Assembly (NCBI RefSeq): GCF_947495995.1
Contig: NZ_CANMAX010000002.1
Location: 1-64,000 of the forward strand
Direction: 5' to 3'
Origin: an uncultured Tenacibaculum sp.
Lineage (GTDB): Bacteria > Bacteroidota > Bacteroidia > Flavobacteriales > Flavobacteriaceae
Length of the DNA stretch: 64,000 nt
The translations under genes and the position numbers were made by a program. The notes below the pieces were generated by a model. That model was given only the letters and a program-made list of their open reading frames with translations. It ran no database searches and was not told where the DNA came from. Below, one piece after another: positions 1 to 7,309 of the stretch (positions are counted from its first letter, which is position 1; every line of letters starts with the position of its first letter).

Positions 1-65
1 CCATACAATTTTAACGATAGACCATATTGGATTTTTAACTAGTAAGATTTAGTCACTCGAATCCT

Positions 66-122
66 TTAGATTGCAGAGTAAGAGTAAGCAAGAATAATAA
101 TTAAATACACTAACCACAACAT
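66..122 (-). pseudogene. Vestigial 5' copy of the neighbouring PAS gene
   Basis: Read on the minus strand from an ATG, this stretch encodes the 18-residue peptide MLWLVYLIIILAYSYSAI and then TAA. The PAS-domain gene at 274-849 has, from its internal Met31, MLWLVYLIIVFAYSY. The match covers about 50 bases and is lost downstream, where no PAS-like reading frame follows. I read it as the remnant of a tandem duplication. An independently used short hydrophobic peptide cannot be excluded. Confidence 0.5.
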
Positions 123-145
123 TTTTAAAAGGTGTTGTGGTTTTT
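112..145 (+). terminator. Hairpin with T-tract (copy 1)
   Basis: Arms AACCACAAC (112-120) and GTTGTGGTT (133-141) enclose a 12-base loop and are followed by TTTT, as in a rho-independent terminator on the plus strand. It may end a plus-strand gene left of the window. The same hairpin recurs at 749-778, and on the minus strand both contain the ATG of the duplicated PAS-gene 5' end, so a 5'-leader role is also possible. Confidence 0.5.
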
Positions 146-210
146 AGTTTTTAGAGAATCGTTTGCAATCAACAATAATATATTAAGGAAACTAGTTACT
201 CATCATCCAA

Positions 211-246
211 AAAAAAAACTTGAAATTCATTTACAGAATTTCAAAG
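211..246 (-). terminator. Terminator of the PAS gene
   Basis: On the minus strand the arms CTTTGAAATTC and GAATTTCAAG enclose a 7-base loop and are followed by a run of about ten T. This is a strong intrinsic terminator placed about 30 bases after the stop codon of the PAS gene. Confidence 0.75.
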
Positions 247-273
247 TTTTTTATGTGTTGTGATTACTTAAAA

Positions 274-849
274 CTAAGCAATTTGTCTTTCTAAAGCTAA
301 AAAGTGAGTAACTTCATTTTTATCCTTTAATGGGAAAATATGAATCTCACATTTATATTGAGTTTTATCTTTCTTATGGTTTATAATTACTTCCTTAAAA
401 GGATTACCTAAAGCTAATTTCTTGCGAATTCTGGATCTAACAGTATCAGAAGTAGCATTCCCTTGTAAGAAATTAGGTGTTTTACGTATTGCGTAATTTT
501 TAGGATAACCAGTCATTTTAGAAAAACCATCGTTTACCCAAAGAATATTTCTATCGATATCCGTTAGAATTAAAGCTTCAAAAGAATTCTTAGAAAGAAT
601 GTGTTCAATATTACTTTTCCAAGTAAACTTTTTCGCTAGACTTTGTAGTGAAAATATGTCTTGTTGTAAAGAATACTCTTCCCCCGCTAGCGCCCGAATC
701 TTTTCGGGTGCCAAGTATGAGTAAGCAAAAACAATAATTAAATATACTAACCACAACATTTTTAAAAATGTTGTGGTTATTTTTTTAATGATAATACAAA
801 CCAAAAAACAACTTGTTGCTAAATAGAAATAAAGATAAATTCTTTCCAA
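274..849 (-). CDS. LOV-like PAS domain protein, membrane-anchored
   Basis: A 191-residue protein with hydrophobic N-terminal segments (about 9-25 and 31-47) and one PAS domain at about 85-188. The domain has the LOV-type order WVNDGFSKMTGY, then a FLQG turn, then a long helix, then a strand rich in H/K/D, and ends in FPLKDKNEVTHFLAL. In true LOV photoreceptors the turn reads NCRFLQ with the flavin-reactive Cys. Here it is TPNFLQG, so photo-adduct chemistry is not expected. No output domain is attached. Met1 (849) and Met31 (759) are both possible starts; Met31 lies inside a perfect palindrome and is the start shared with the vestigial copy upstream. The role is probably small-molecule or partner sensing, unknown in detail. 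Confidence 0.75.
   Translation of the reverse strand: MERIYLYFYLATSCFLVCIIIKKITTTFLKMLWLVYLIIVFAYSYLAPEKIRALAGEEYSLQQDIFSLQSLAKKFTWKSNIEHILSKNSFEALILTDIDRNILWVNDGFSKMTGYPKNYAIRKTPNFLQGNATSDTVRSRIRKKLALGNPFKEVIINHKKDKTQYKCEIHIFPLKDKNEVTHFLALERQIA
749..785. other. Perfect 30-nt palindrome over an alternative start codon
   Basis: Two 15-base arms, AACCACAACATTTTT and its exact complement, abut at 763/764. On the plus strand a T-rich run follows, as in a terminator. On the minus strand the palindrome contains the Met31 ATG of the PAS gene. No plus-strand gene needs a terminator here, so hiding a start codon in mRNA structure is an alternative. Confidence 0.6.
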
Positions 850-879
850 ACCCCTTTTAAAACAAGGGGTTATTTTTTT
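850..879 (+). terminator. Terminator-like hairpin
   Basis: Arms ACCCCTT (850-856) and AAGGGGT (864-870) are followed by TATTTTTTT. It lies in the roughly 290-base spacer between the divergent PAS and adhesin genes, where I see no gene. A second small hairpin (GGTTTC/GAAACC, 901-919) follows. Confidence 0.4.
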
Positions 880-1135
880 GCACCCCTTTTTGCACCCTTT
901 GGTTTCTTTTTTTGAAACCCAAAAAGAAATACTATTGCATTGTGTTTACGTCAAAACAAAAATTAACATGATGCAATGTTTTACCTTTTTACAGTCATAA
1001 AAACTTCAAAAGGATTAATCATTAATCGGTAATTGAAATGTGTCAGAAAATGTTTCAGTAAACATAATAAACCGTAAAAATTAATTGTAATAATAATTTT
1101 CAAATTAAGAGCACAGTAAATTAAAAATTTAAAAA

Positions 1136-2836
1136 ATGAGATTAAAGTTACTTTTTCAAGCATTAATTCTTTTTGTAGGTATTCATGCTTTCGCACAAAC
1201 ACCAGAAGGTTTTAATTATCAATCTGTAGTTAGAGATGCATCAGGAAATATTATCGCTAATACTGCAATAGGGGTGCAGTTTAAGTTACATCAAGCAACA
1301 GCAGATGGAACAGTGATTTATACAGAAACACATACGCCAACAACAAATGCATATGGAGTTTTTAGTTTAGTAGTAGGGCAAGGAACAACAGCAGATACTT
1401 TTTCAACAATAGATTGGGCATCTAATAGTCACTTTTTAGAAGTAAGTATCGATACAGCTGGAGGAACAACTTATGTAAGTATGGGAACAACTCAATTATT
1501 AAGTGTTCCTTATGCTTTACATGCAGCTAGCTCAACTACAGCAGAAAATGTTTCTGGTTTAGAAGCGATAGATGAAGGAAACGGAACAGGATGGCGTTTA
1601 ATTGATTCTAATTCTGGTAATTATGGTAATATTGGTAATTCTTCCATTGACTTAAGTATATCAACTAATGCAAGTACAACCAACGGAGCAATAGGTTCTA
1701 GAAGTATTGCCATAGGAGGAAATGCAAGTGCTCAAAAAGAGCAATCGATTGCCATAGGTAATTATGCAACTTCAACAACAAGTGATGCTACTGCAATAGG
1801 ACCTAACGCTACGGCAACAGGAATTAATAGTTTAGCAATAGGTCGTTTAGCCAATACTTCAGGTTTAGATTCTAAAGCAATTGGCTCTAATGCAACGGCA
1901 CAAGGTCAGGGATCTTTTGCTTCAGGTTCTGTTTCTAATGCAGTTGGTACACATTCTGTTGCATTTGGAAATTTTGTAACATCAAATGGTGACTATAGTT
2001 ACAGCTTAGGTAATAACACAACATCGGATGCTTATAATAGTTTTGTACTAGGACGTTACAACGTAGGGGGCGGAACAACAGACAGTTGGTTAGATACTGA
2101 TGCTTTATTAGAAGTAGGAAATGGAACAAGTACTACGAGTAAATCAAACGCCTTAACCATTTTAAAGAACGGAACTATAATCGCTCCATCTTTTGATCTA
2201 GCTGAAATTACAGACGATAAAGCTTTAATAACAAAAGAATATGCTGACGCTAATCTTACAGCTGACAATTTAGGAAACCACACGCTAACAGAGAATTTAA
2301 AAATTGGAGGTAACTGGATTTCTAATGACGGAGATGATGAAGGTTTGATAATAGGAGATGCAGGGAGAGTAACAACTTCCAATAAATTATTTCTTGGAAG
2401 TAATATTAATTTAGATACACACTGGATTAATGGTGATGGAACCGATAATAAAGGAATTCAGTTTGATACTAATGGAAATACTAATTTAGGAGGAAACTTA
2501 AAATTAAGTGATAATTGGATTTCTAATGATGGAGATAATGAAGGAATTGCAATTTTAGCTAATGGAAACGTAGGAATCGGAGAATCAAATCCGCAAACCA
2601 GCTTAGATGTCGCAGATACTGCAGTTATTGGAAATATTGCAGTTGGTTCTCAAAGTACGACTCAGAATGCTTCTAACCAAAAAGATGAAGGTTACATGAC
2701 TACACCATGGATTTATACATCGGCTATACAAGCACCAGGAGAACGTGACAGTTCACCAACAATGATTGCTGTTGGAGGAGATAATAATTTTGGAAAAGCT
2801 GATGAAATTCATTTTGTTACCAATGGAGCTTCTTAA
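1136..2836 (+). CDS. YadA-head-repeat adhesin, N-terminal part, ended by in-frame TAA
   Basis: The 566-residue product starts with a signal peptide ending near AFAQ (residue 21). An N-terminal domain of about 110 residues follows, starting PEGFNYQSVVRDASG, typical of flavobacterial surface proteins. Residues about 180-310 hold a run of trimeric-autotransporter head repeats of the SxAIGxxAxA type (SIAIGGNA, SIAIGNYA, ATAIGPNA, SLAIGRLA, SKAIGSNA). Repeats of the GNWISNDGD type follow. The frame stops at TAA 2834-2836 inside a conserved context (TNGAS then VDISNG), and the same frame stays open to 3583. The adhesin is therefore truncated by a nonsense change or a base error. Function (surface attachment) is inferred from the repeats. 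Confidence 0.8.
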   Translation: MRLKLLFQALILFVGIHAFAQTPEGFNYQSVVRDASGNIIANTAIGVQFKLHQATADGTVIYTETHTPTTNAYGVFSLVVGQGTTADTFSTIDWASNSHFLEVSIDTAGGTTYVSMGTTQLLSVPYALHAASSTTAENVSGLEAIDEGNGTGWRLIDSNSGNYGNIGNSSIDLSISTNASTTNGAIGSRSIAIGGNASAQKEQSIAIGNYATSTTSDATAIGPNATATGINSLAIGRLANTSGLDSKAIGSNATAQGQGSFASGSVSNAVGTHSVAFGNFVTSNGDYSYSLGNNTTSDAYNSFVLGRYNVGGGTTDSWLDTDALLEVGNGTSTTSKSNALTILKNGTIIAPSFDLAEITDDKALITKEYADANLTADNLGNHTLTENLKIGGNWISNDGDDEGLIIGDAGRVTTSNKLFLGSNINLDTHWINGDGTDNKGIQFDTNGNTNLGGNLKLSDNWISNDGDNEGIAILANGNVGIGESNPQTSLDVADTAVIGNIAVGSQSTTQNASNQKDEGYMTTPWIYTSAIQAPGERDSSPTMIAVGGDNNFGKADEIHFVTNGAS

Positions 2837-3583
2837 GTTGATATTTCGAATGGATTGTTAAACGTTTCTGGAGATGTAAAAACAACTGGAAATTTTGAAT
2901 TTGATGGTATGTTAACAACAACTACTACAGAAAACCAAATCTTTGGATCATACAATGATACAAGTAACCTTTCGAATCTTAGTGATAGAAATGTAATTAT
3001 AGGACATCAAGCAGCAGAAGGTGCACAATCAGGAAGAAGTAATGTTGTTATTGGATACTTTGCCGGATATAATTTAAATGGAGATTCTAATGTATTGATT
3101 GGAACAGCAGCAGGAGCAGGTGGTACATTTTCTAATCAATTACATATTAGAGATTTAGTTTATGGAGAATTTGATAATGATTTATTACAAGTAAAAGGAG
3201 AATTAAAAGTAGATGAAAATATAGAAACTGATGGGAATGTAATTATCGATAAAGATGGTGATGACCTTAGAGCCGCTGGTGCAGCTAATAATGTAGAAAT
3301 GATATCGCTAATTATAAGTGCAGATGGTTCTATTAATTCAAATGTTACAGGTTCAAGTGGTATTACAACTTCTTTAAGTGATGAAACATATACCATCAAT
3401 TACAATAATCATTTTTCAGATATACCAGCAGTAACAATTACGTGTCTTTCAACTACAGCAAGAACTAGAATTGGTCAAATCATAACGCTTGGTATAGGAA
3501 AAGTAACCTATAAGGTTAAAAGTGAAAATAATAATTCCGAAACAGATGCTATGACGATTGTAAATATCGTTGGTAAAAGATAA
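2837..3583 (+). pseudogene. C-terminal continuation of the interrupted adhesin
   Basis: This is in the same frame as 1136-2836 and begins immediately after its TAA. The product runs VDISNGLLNVSGDVKTTGNF and continues with two further head-like repeats (NVVIGYFAG, NVLIGTAAG) and a C-terminal domain of about 90 residues ending NIVGKR. There is no ATG or ribosome binding site at the junction; the only near start is TTG at 2855. One base substitution (CAA or AAA to TAA) would explain the break and give an 815-residue protein. Separate translation of this half is unlikely but not excluded. Confidence 0.7.
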
Positions 3584-3590
3584 TCAGAGT

Positions 3591-4457
3591 ATGAAACAAT
3601 TTTTATTCATAATATTATTGCTGATTACATCTTCTTTGTCTTCTCAAACAATAGAAAGAACTGTAATTGGATCAAGCGGAGCAACATTAAGTAATGTTAG
3701 CGGAAGTATAAACTTTACTGTTGGTGAACTTGCGGTAGCAACATACTCGAACGGAACAGCAGCAGTAAACCAAGGCTTTCATCAAGAAACAATAATTCTT
3801 AAAGTTAAGCTTTCTCCAATTGCTTTTTTACAAGGTCCGTTAACAACATCAGGAACAACAACTATGGATGATAGTTTACGTAGCAATAGTTTATTACCAA
3901 CTAAGAGTCCATATTCCGATGGTTTAACGTGTGAAACTTCAGTTTTTGATAACACAGGAAACGATGCTATTATCGATTGGGTTTGGGTTACCTTACGTGA
4001 TAAAAATGATAAATCGATTATAATAGCAAGTCAGTCTGCATTATTACAAGCAGATGGAGATATTGTTGATGTAGATGGAAGTTCTCCTGTAGAAATTAGT
4101 GTTCCTACAGAAAGTTATTATATCGCAATAAATCATAGAAATCATTTAGGAGTAATGAGTGCAAATTCAGTCGCTTTAAATACAACAACGGCTACAACTG
4201 TTAATCTTAGTGATACAACAATTTCGGTATTTGGAGGAACAAATTCAGTAGTAAATATGGGAAACGGAATTTTCGCCATGATTTCTGGTGATTTTGATGA
4301 AAACGGACAAATACAAAATATAGATACCAACTCAGTAATTCAGTTATTAGGAATTTCTGGATACAACAAAGGCGATTTAGATATGAACGGACAAGTTCAG
4401 AATATCGATATCAATAATGTTTTAAATCCAAATATTGGAAAAGGAGAGCAATTTTAA
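3591..4457 (+). CDS. Secreted protein with C-terminal dockerin-like repeats
   Basis: A 288-residue protein. I choose the ATG at 3591 because it begins a clean signal peptide (MKQFLFIILLLITSSLSSQ). The N-terminus matches the common flavobacterial pattern of IGSSGATLSNVSGSINFTVGE followed by NQGFHQ. The C-terminus carries two calcium-loop-like repeats, GDFDENGQIQNIDTNSVIQL and GDLDMNGQVQNIDINNVL, resembling type I dockerin loops, and ends NIGKGEQF. It begins 8 bases after the adhesin frame, so the two are probably co-transcribed and may act together at the surface. It is not a recognised cellulosome part. The repeats probably serve calcium-dependent folding or attachment. Confidence 0.7.
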   Translation: MKQFLFIILLLITSSLSSQTIERTVIGSSGATLSNVSGSINFTVGELAVATYSNGTAAVNQGFHQETIILKVKLSPIAFLQGPLTTSGTTTMDDSLRSNSLLPTKSPYSDGLTCETSVFDNTGNDAIIDWVWVTLRDKNDKSIIIASQSALLQADGDIVDVDGSSPVEISVPTESYYIAINHRNHLGVMSANSVALNTTTATTVNLSDTTISVFGGTNSVVNMGNGIFAMISGDFDENGQIQNIDTNSVIQLLGISGYNKGDLDMNGQVQNIDINNVLNPNIGKGEQF

Positions 4458-4542
4458 AGCCTTTATTCAATAAAAGAAAAGCTTAAAAGCTAACAATACT
4501 ACATACATGGAAGCTTTCTGTGCTCATTTCCATGTACCTTTC

Positions 4543-4580
4543 GAGCATTGGGTAATCCCCTTATCCCAATGCTCATTTTT
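4543..4580 (+). terminator. Terminator of the adhesin operon
   Basis: Arms GAGCATTGGG (4543-4552) and CCCAATGCTC (4565-4574) are followed by ATTTTT. A second, weaker inverted repeat (TACATGGAA/TTCCATGTA) lies just upstream in the same spacer. Confidence 0.8.
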
Positions 4581-4592
4581 AGGGAATAAAGA

Positions 4593-4632
4593 AGACGATA
4601 TATAATTTCTAAATTATATACCGTCTTTTATT
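4593..4632. terminator. Hairpin between convergent genes, serves mnmE
   Basis: AGACGATATATAATTT pairs with AAATTATATACCGTCT with one bulge, and T-rich sequence flanks it on both strands. It lies just beyond the stop codon of the minus-strand mnmE and can act in both directions. Confidence 0.7.
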
Positions 4633-4644
4633 TGTTTAAATAGA

Positions 4645-6063
4645 TTACTTCCCAATACAAAAGTTAGAGAAAATATGTCCTAAAATATCTTTATCTACAT
4701 CATATTCACCAGTAATATTTCCAAGGTGACGTAAACATTCACGAATATCAATAGCAAATAAATCAGAAGAAATTCCTAGTTCAATTCCATTATCAACAGA
4801 TTGAATACTTTCTAAAGCATTGTTTAAAGCTTCAAAATGACGAGAGTTTGTTACAATAGTTTCATTATTACTTAAAGCTCCTGTATTTACTAAAGAAGTC
4901 AATTCGTTTTTTAAAGTATCTACACCAATTTTTTGTTTTGCTGATAACAACAGAGCATCAGGAAGTAAATAATTTAATTCAGATAGTTTGTCTTCCGAAA
5001 TATTATCAATCTTATTAGCAATAGTTAGTACACGTTTATGAGAAAAGCGATCTTTAACTTTAGTGATTTCAGAAAGTAGTTTAGAGGATTTTATGATAGC
5101 TTCCTCTGCATTTACTAAAAAGATAACAAGTTGTGCTTTATCCGCTTTTTCGTAAGCTTTTTGTATACCAATACTTTCAACTACATCTTCAGTTTCACGA
5201 ATTCCAGCAGTATCAATAAAACGAAAAGCAACACCATCAATAATCATTTCATCTTCAATAGCATCTCTTGTAGTACCAGCAATATCAGAAACAATTGCTT
5301 TTTCTTCGTTTAATAAAGCATTTAAAAGTGTAGATTTTCCAACGTTTGGCTCACCAATAATAGCAACCGGAATTCCATTTTTCATGGCATTTCCAAAAGC
5401 AAAACTATCAATCAAACGTTTTAAAACAGAAGTAATTTTAGTTACTAATTCACGGAATTTTGTTCGATCTGCAAATTCTACATCTTCACCAGAAAAATCT
5501 AATTCTAATTCTATTAAAGCTGCAAAATCTAAAAGTTGTCCGCGTAATTCTTTCAACTCATTAGTAATACCACCACGCATTTGCTGAATTGCCATTTGAT
5601 GCGAGGCTTCAGAGTTTGAAGCAATAACATCTGCAACTGCTTCAGCCTGACTTAAATCCATTTTTCCATTCAAAAAAGCACGCATGGTAAACTCTCCATT
5701 ATCGGCCATTCTACAACCATTACGTAAGAATAATTGTAAAATTTCTTGCTGAATAAACACAGAACCGTGACAAGAAATTTCAACAACATTTTCACCCGTA
5801 TAAGAATTCGGATTTTTAAATATCGAGACTAAAACTTCATCTATAATTCTATTGTTTTCAATAATATGTCCTAAATGAATTGTATGTGTTTTTTGATCAG
5901 CTAATTGTTTGTTTTTACGAACAGATTTAAAAAATTTACTGACAATCTCAATGGCTTGCTCTCCAGAAAGTCGAATTACAGAAATAGCTCCAACTCCAGA
6001 AGGAGTAGCTAAGGCAACAATGGTATCGTTAATAAGTGCTTGCAAATCGTATTTTTTATGCAA
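4645..6063 (-). CDS. mnmE: tRNA modification GTPase MnmE (TrmE)
   Basis: With MnmG this enzyme installs the 5-carboxymethylaminomethyl group on U34 of tRNAs reading NNA/NNG codons. The 472-residue protein has the N-terminal formyl-THF-binding domain (about 10-125, with TPSGVGAISVIRLSG), a helical domain, and an inserted G domain. The G motifs are GEPNVGKS (G1), DIAGTTRD (G2/switch I), DTAG (G3) and NKID (G4). It ends in the invariant FCIGK motif, whose Cys is needed for modification. Length and domains are normal. It is a single-gene unit convergent with the adhesin operon. Housekeeping gene, firmly identified. Confidence 0.97.
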   Translation of the reverse strand: MHKKYDLQALINDTIVALATPSGVGAISVIRLSGEQAIEIVSKFFKSVRKNKQLADQKTHTIHLGHIIENNRIIDEVLVSIFKNPNSYTGENVVEISCHGSVFIQQEILQLFLRNGCRMADNGEFTMRAFLNGKMDLSQAEAVADVIASNSEASHQMAIQQMRGGITNELKELRGQLLDFAALIELELDFSGEDVEFADRTKFRELVTKITSVLKRLIDSFAFGNAMKNGIPVAIIGEPNVGKSTLLNALLNEEKAIVSDIAGTTRDAIEDEMIIDGVAFRFIDTAGIRETEDVVESIGIQKAYEKADKAQLVIFLVNAEEAIIKSSKLLSEITKVKDRFSHKRVLTIANKIDNISEDKLSELNYLLPDALLLSAKQKIGVDTLKNELTSLVNTGALSNNETIVTNSRHFEALNNALESIQSVDNGIELGISSDLFAIDIRECLRHLGNITGEYDVDKDILGHIFSNFCIGK

Positions 6064-6190
6064 ATATACTACAGTTAATTACAATCTTAGTTTTAAGATT
6101 TATCAGAAATGTTGATTTTATTTTTAACATTAAATTTTTTGTAACAAAACGAATTTGTTTGCGTCTAATAAGTGTAAACAACAACAAAAA

Positions 6191-6529
6191 ATGCAGAGAA
6201 ATAAAGAATTATTAGCAATTACACATTTAAGTCAATTATTAGATCTAATTACCGTTATCGGAGGTTTTGTAACGCCTTTGATTATATGGATTCTTAAGAA
6301 AGATGAAGTTGAAGGAATGGATGAGCACGGTAAGGCTATTCTTAACTTTAGAATTTCGATGTTTATTTATGCTTTAATATGTATTCCGTTAATTTTCTTC
6401 TTCGGATTAGGAATTTTAGGATATATTTTATTAGCAATTTTTTACTTCATATTTCCAATTATAAATGCAATAAAAGCAACAAACAACGAAGAACCTAATT
6501 ATCCGTTTAGTATGCGTTTTATACACTAA
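6191..6529 (+). CDS. DUF4870 family membrane protein
   Basis: A 112-residue protein with two or three hydrophobic helices, of the small DUF4870 (Tic20-like) type. It has LDLITVIGGFVTPLIIWILKK as a first segment, then DEHGKAILNFRISM, the family signature, then a long hydrophobic region ending in a PIINAIKA motif. I use the ATG at 6191; an upstream in-frame TTG (6155) would add 12 residues with no recognisable feature. Function is unknown. It is monocistronic with its own terminator. Confidence 0.8.
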   Translation: MQRNKELLAITHLSQLLDLITVIGGFVTPLIIWILKKDEVEGMDEHGKAILNFRISMFIYALICIPLIFFFGLGILGYILLAIFYFIFPIINAIKATNNEEPNYPFSMRFIH

Positions 6530-6554
6530 ACAGCATAAATAGTTATACACAAAG

Positions 6555-6582
6555 AACCTTCATTTTTATGAAGGTTTTTTTA
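6555..6582. terminator. Bidirectional terminator
   Basis: AACCTTCAT and ATGAAGGTT enclose a short loop, with a T-run on the plus side and an A-run that becomes T on the minus strand. It serves the DUF4870 gene and the convergent tetR gene, whose stop codon begins at its edge. Confidence 0.8.
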
Positions 6583-7215
6583 TGCTTTAATTATTCTATC
6601 ATAGGCATTTGCAAAAGCTTTTACACCTTTTTTAGTCAAAGCAGCACTTATCATAGAGAAAAGAAGTTCTATGTAATATTTGGTATGATCTGTTTTTATA
6701 CCTGAATCTAACATTGAAAAAATAGTTTTATCAAAAATCCAAGAATTGAATATGATTAGTAATCCGTGAATCTTTAACTTCAATTGTTTTTCATTGAGTT
6801 CTCTCATGTATCCATTTTCAATCAAAAATTGAGAAATTTTAAGAATGATACTGCTATATACTTTTGAACGTTCGATTGTTTTTTCTTTTATTTTGATATA
6901 TTTCAAGGTAATATCATAGCCATTTAATAGGAAAAAACGATACTTATATGTTAAGTTCATCATATTCTCTAAACTTCTTAACATAAAATCGAATTCAAAA
7001 ATTTCACCTTTTAAATTTAGTAACGATTCATCTAATTCATCCATGAAGTTTTGATGTAATCGAATTACAATATCTTCTTTCTTAGGGAAATGATAGCATA
7101 AATTCCCGTAACTAATTTCGATATGTTCGCTTATAGTTTTACTTGAAGTATTCGCATAACCTTCTTCATTAAATAGCTGTAAAGAGGCTTCTAAAATTTT
7201 CTGTTTAGTTGTCAT
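6580..7215 (-). CDS. TetR/AcrR family transcriptional regulator
   Basis: A 211-residue protein with the N-terminal TetR helix-turn-helix (residues 3-50): KQKILEASLQLFNEEGYANT, then TISEHIEISYGNLCYHFPKKEDI. The C-terminal ligand domain is all-helical and not recognisable to a specific effector. It is divergent from an acyl-CoA dehydrogenase-patatin operon across 94 bases that contain two inverted repeats of the same half-site (TTAGGC/GCCTAA). That makes it a likely local repressor answering to fatty acyl-CoA or a lipid, with autoregulation. The effector is inferred from neighbours only. Confidence 0.88.
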   Translation of the reverse strand: MTTKQKILEASLQLFNEEGYANTSSKTISEHIEISYGNLCYHFPKKEDIVIRLHQNFMDELDESLLNLKGEIFEFDFMLRSLENMMNLTYKYRFFLLNGYDITLKYIKIKEKTIERSKVYSSIILKISQFLIENGYMRELNEKQLKLKIHGLLIIFNSWIFDKTIFSMLDSGIKTDHTKYYIELLFSMISAALTKKGVKAFANAYDRIIKA

Positions 7216-7224
7216 AATTTCAAA

Positions 7225-7243
7225 ATTAGGCTTTTTAGCCTAT
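7225..7243. promoter_or_regulatory. Candidate TetR operator 1
   Basis: Inverted repeat ATTAGGC-TTTTT-AGCCTAT lying 10 bases before the tetR start codon on its own 5' side. It has the same half-site as operator 2. Position suggests autorepression of the regulator gene. Confidence 0.6.
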
Positions 7244-7260
7244 TTTTTAAAATTTTTTTA

Positions 7261-7290
7261 TACTTTTGAATTAGGTATAAATGCCTAATT
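7261..7290. promoter_or_regulatory. Promoter -7 box and candidate TetR operator 2
   Basis: TACTTTTG (7261-7268) fits the Bacteroidota -7 consensus TAnnTTTG for the acyl-CoA dehydrogenase gene. It is followed directly by AATTAGG-N8-CCTAATT (7269-7290), which would cover the transcription start. Binding of a TetR dimer here would block initiation. Confidence 0.6.
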
Positions 7291-7309
7291 AATCTTTAAT
7301 CGAATAAAA

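Noticed and set aside
981-1202. Minus-strand reading frame of 73 codons in the adhesin promoter region
   Set aside because: It overlaps the adhesin start and signal peptide, has a low-complexity product and no family pattern.
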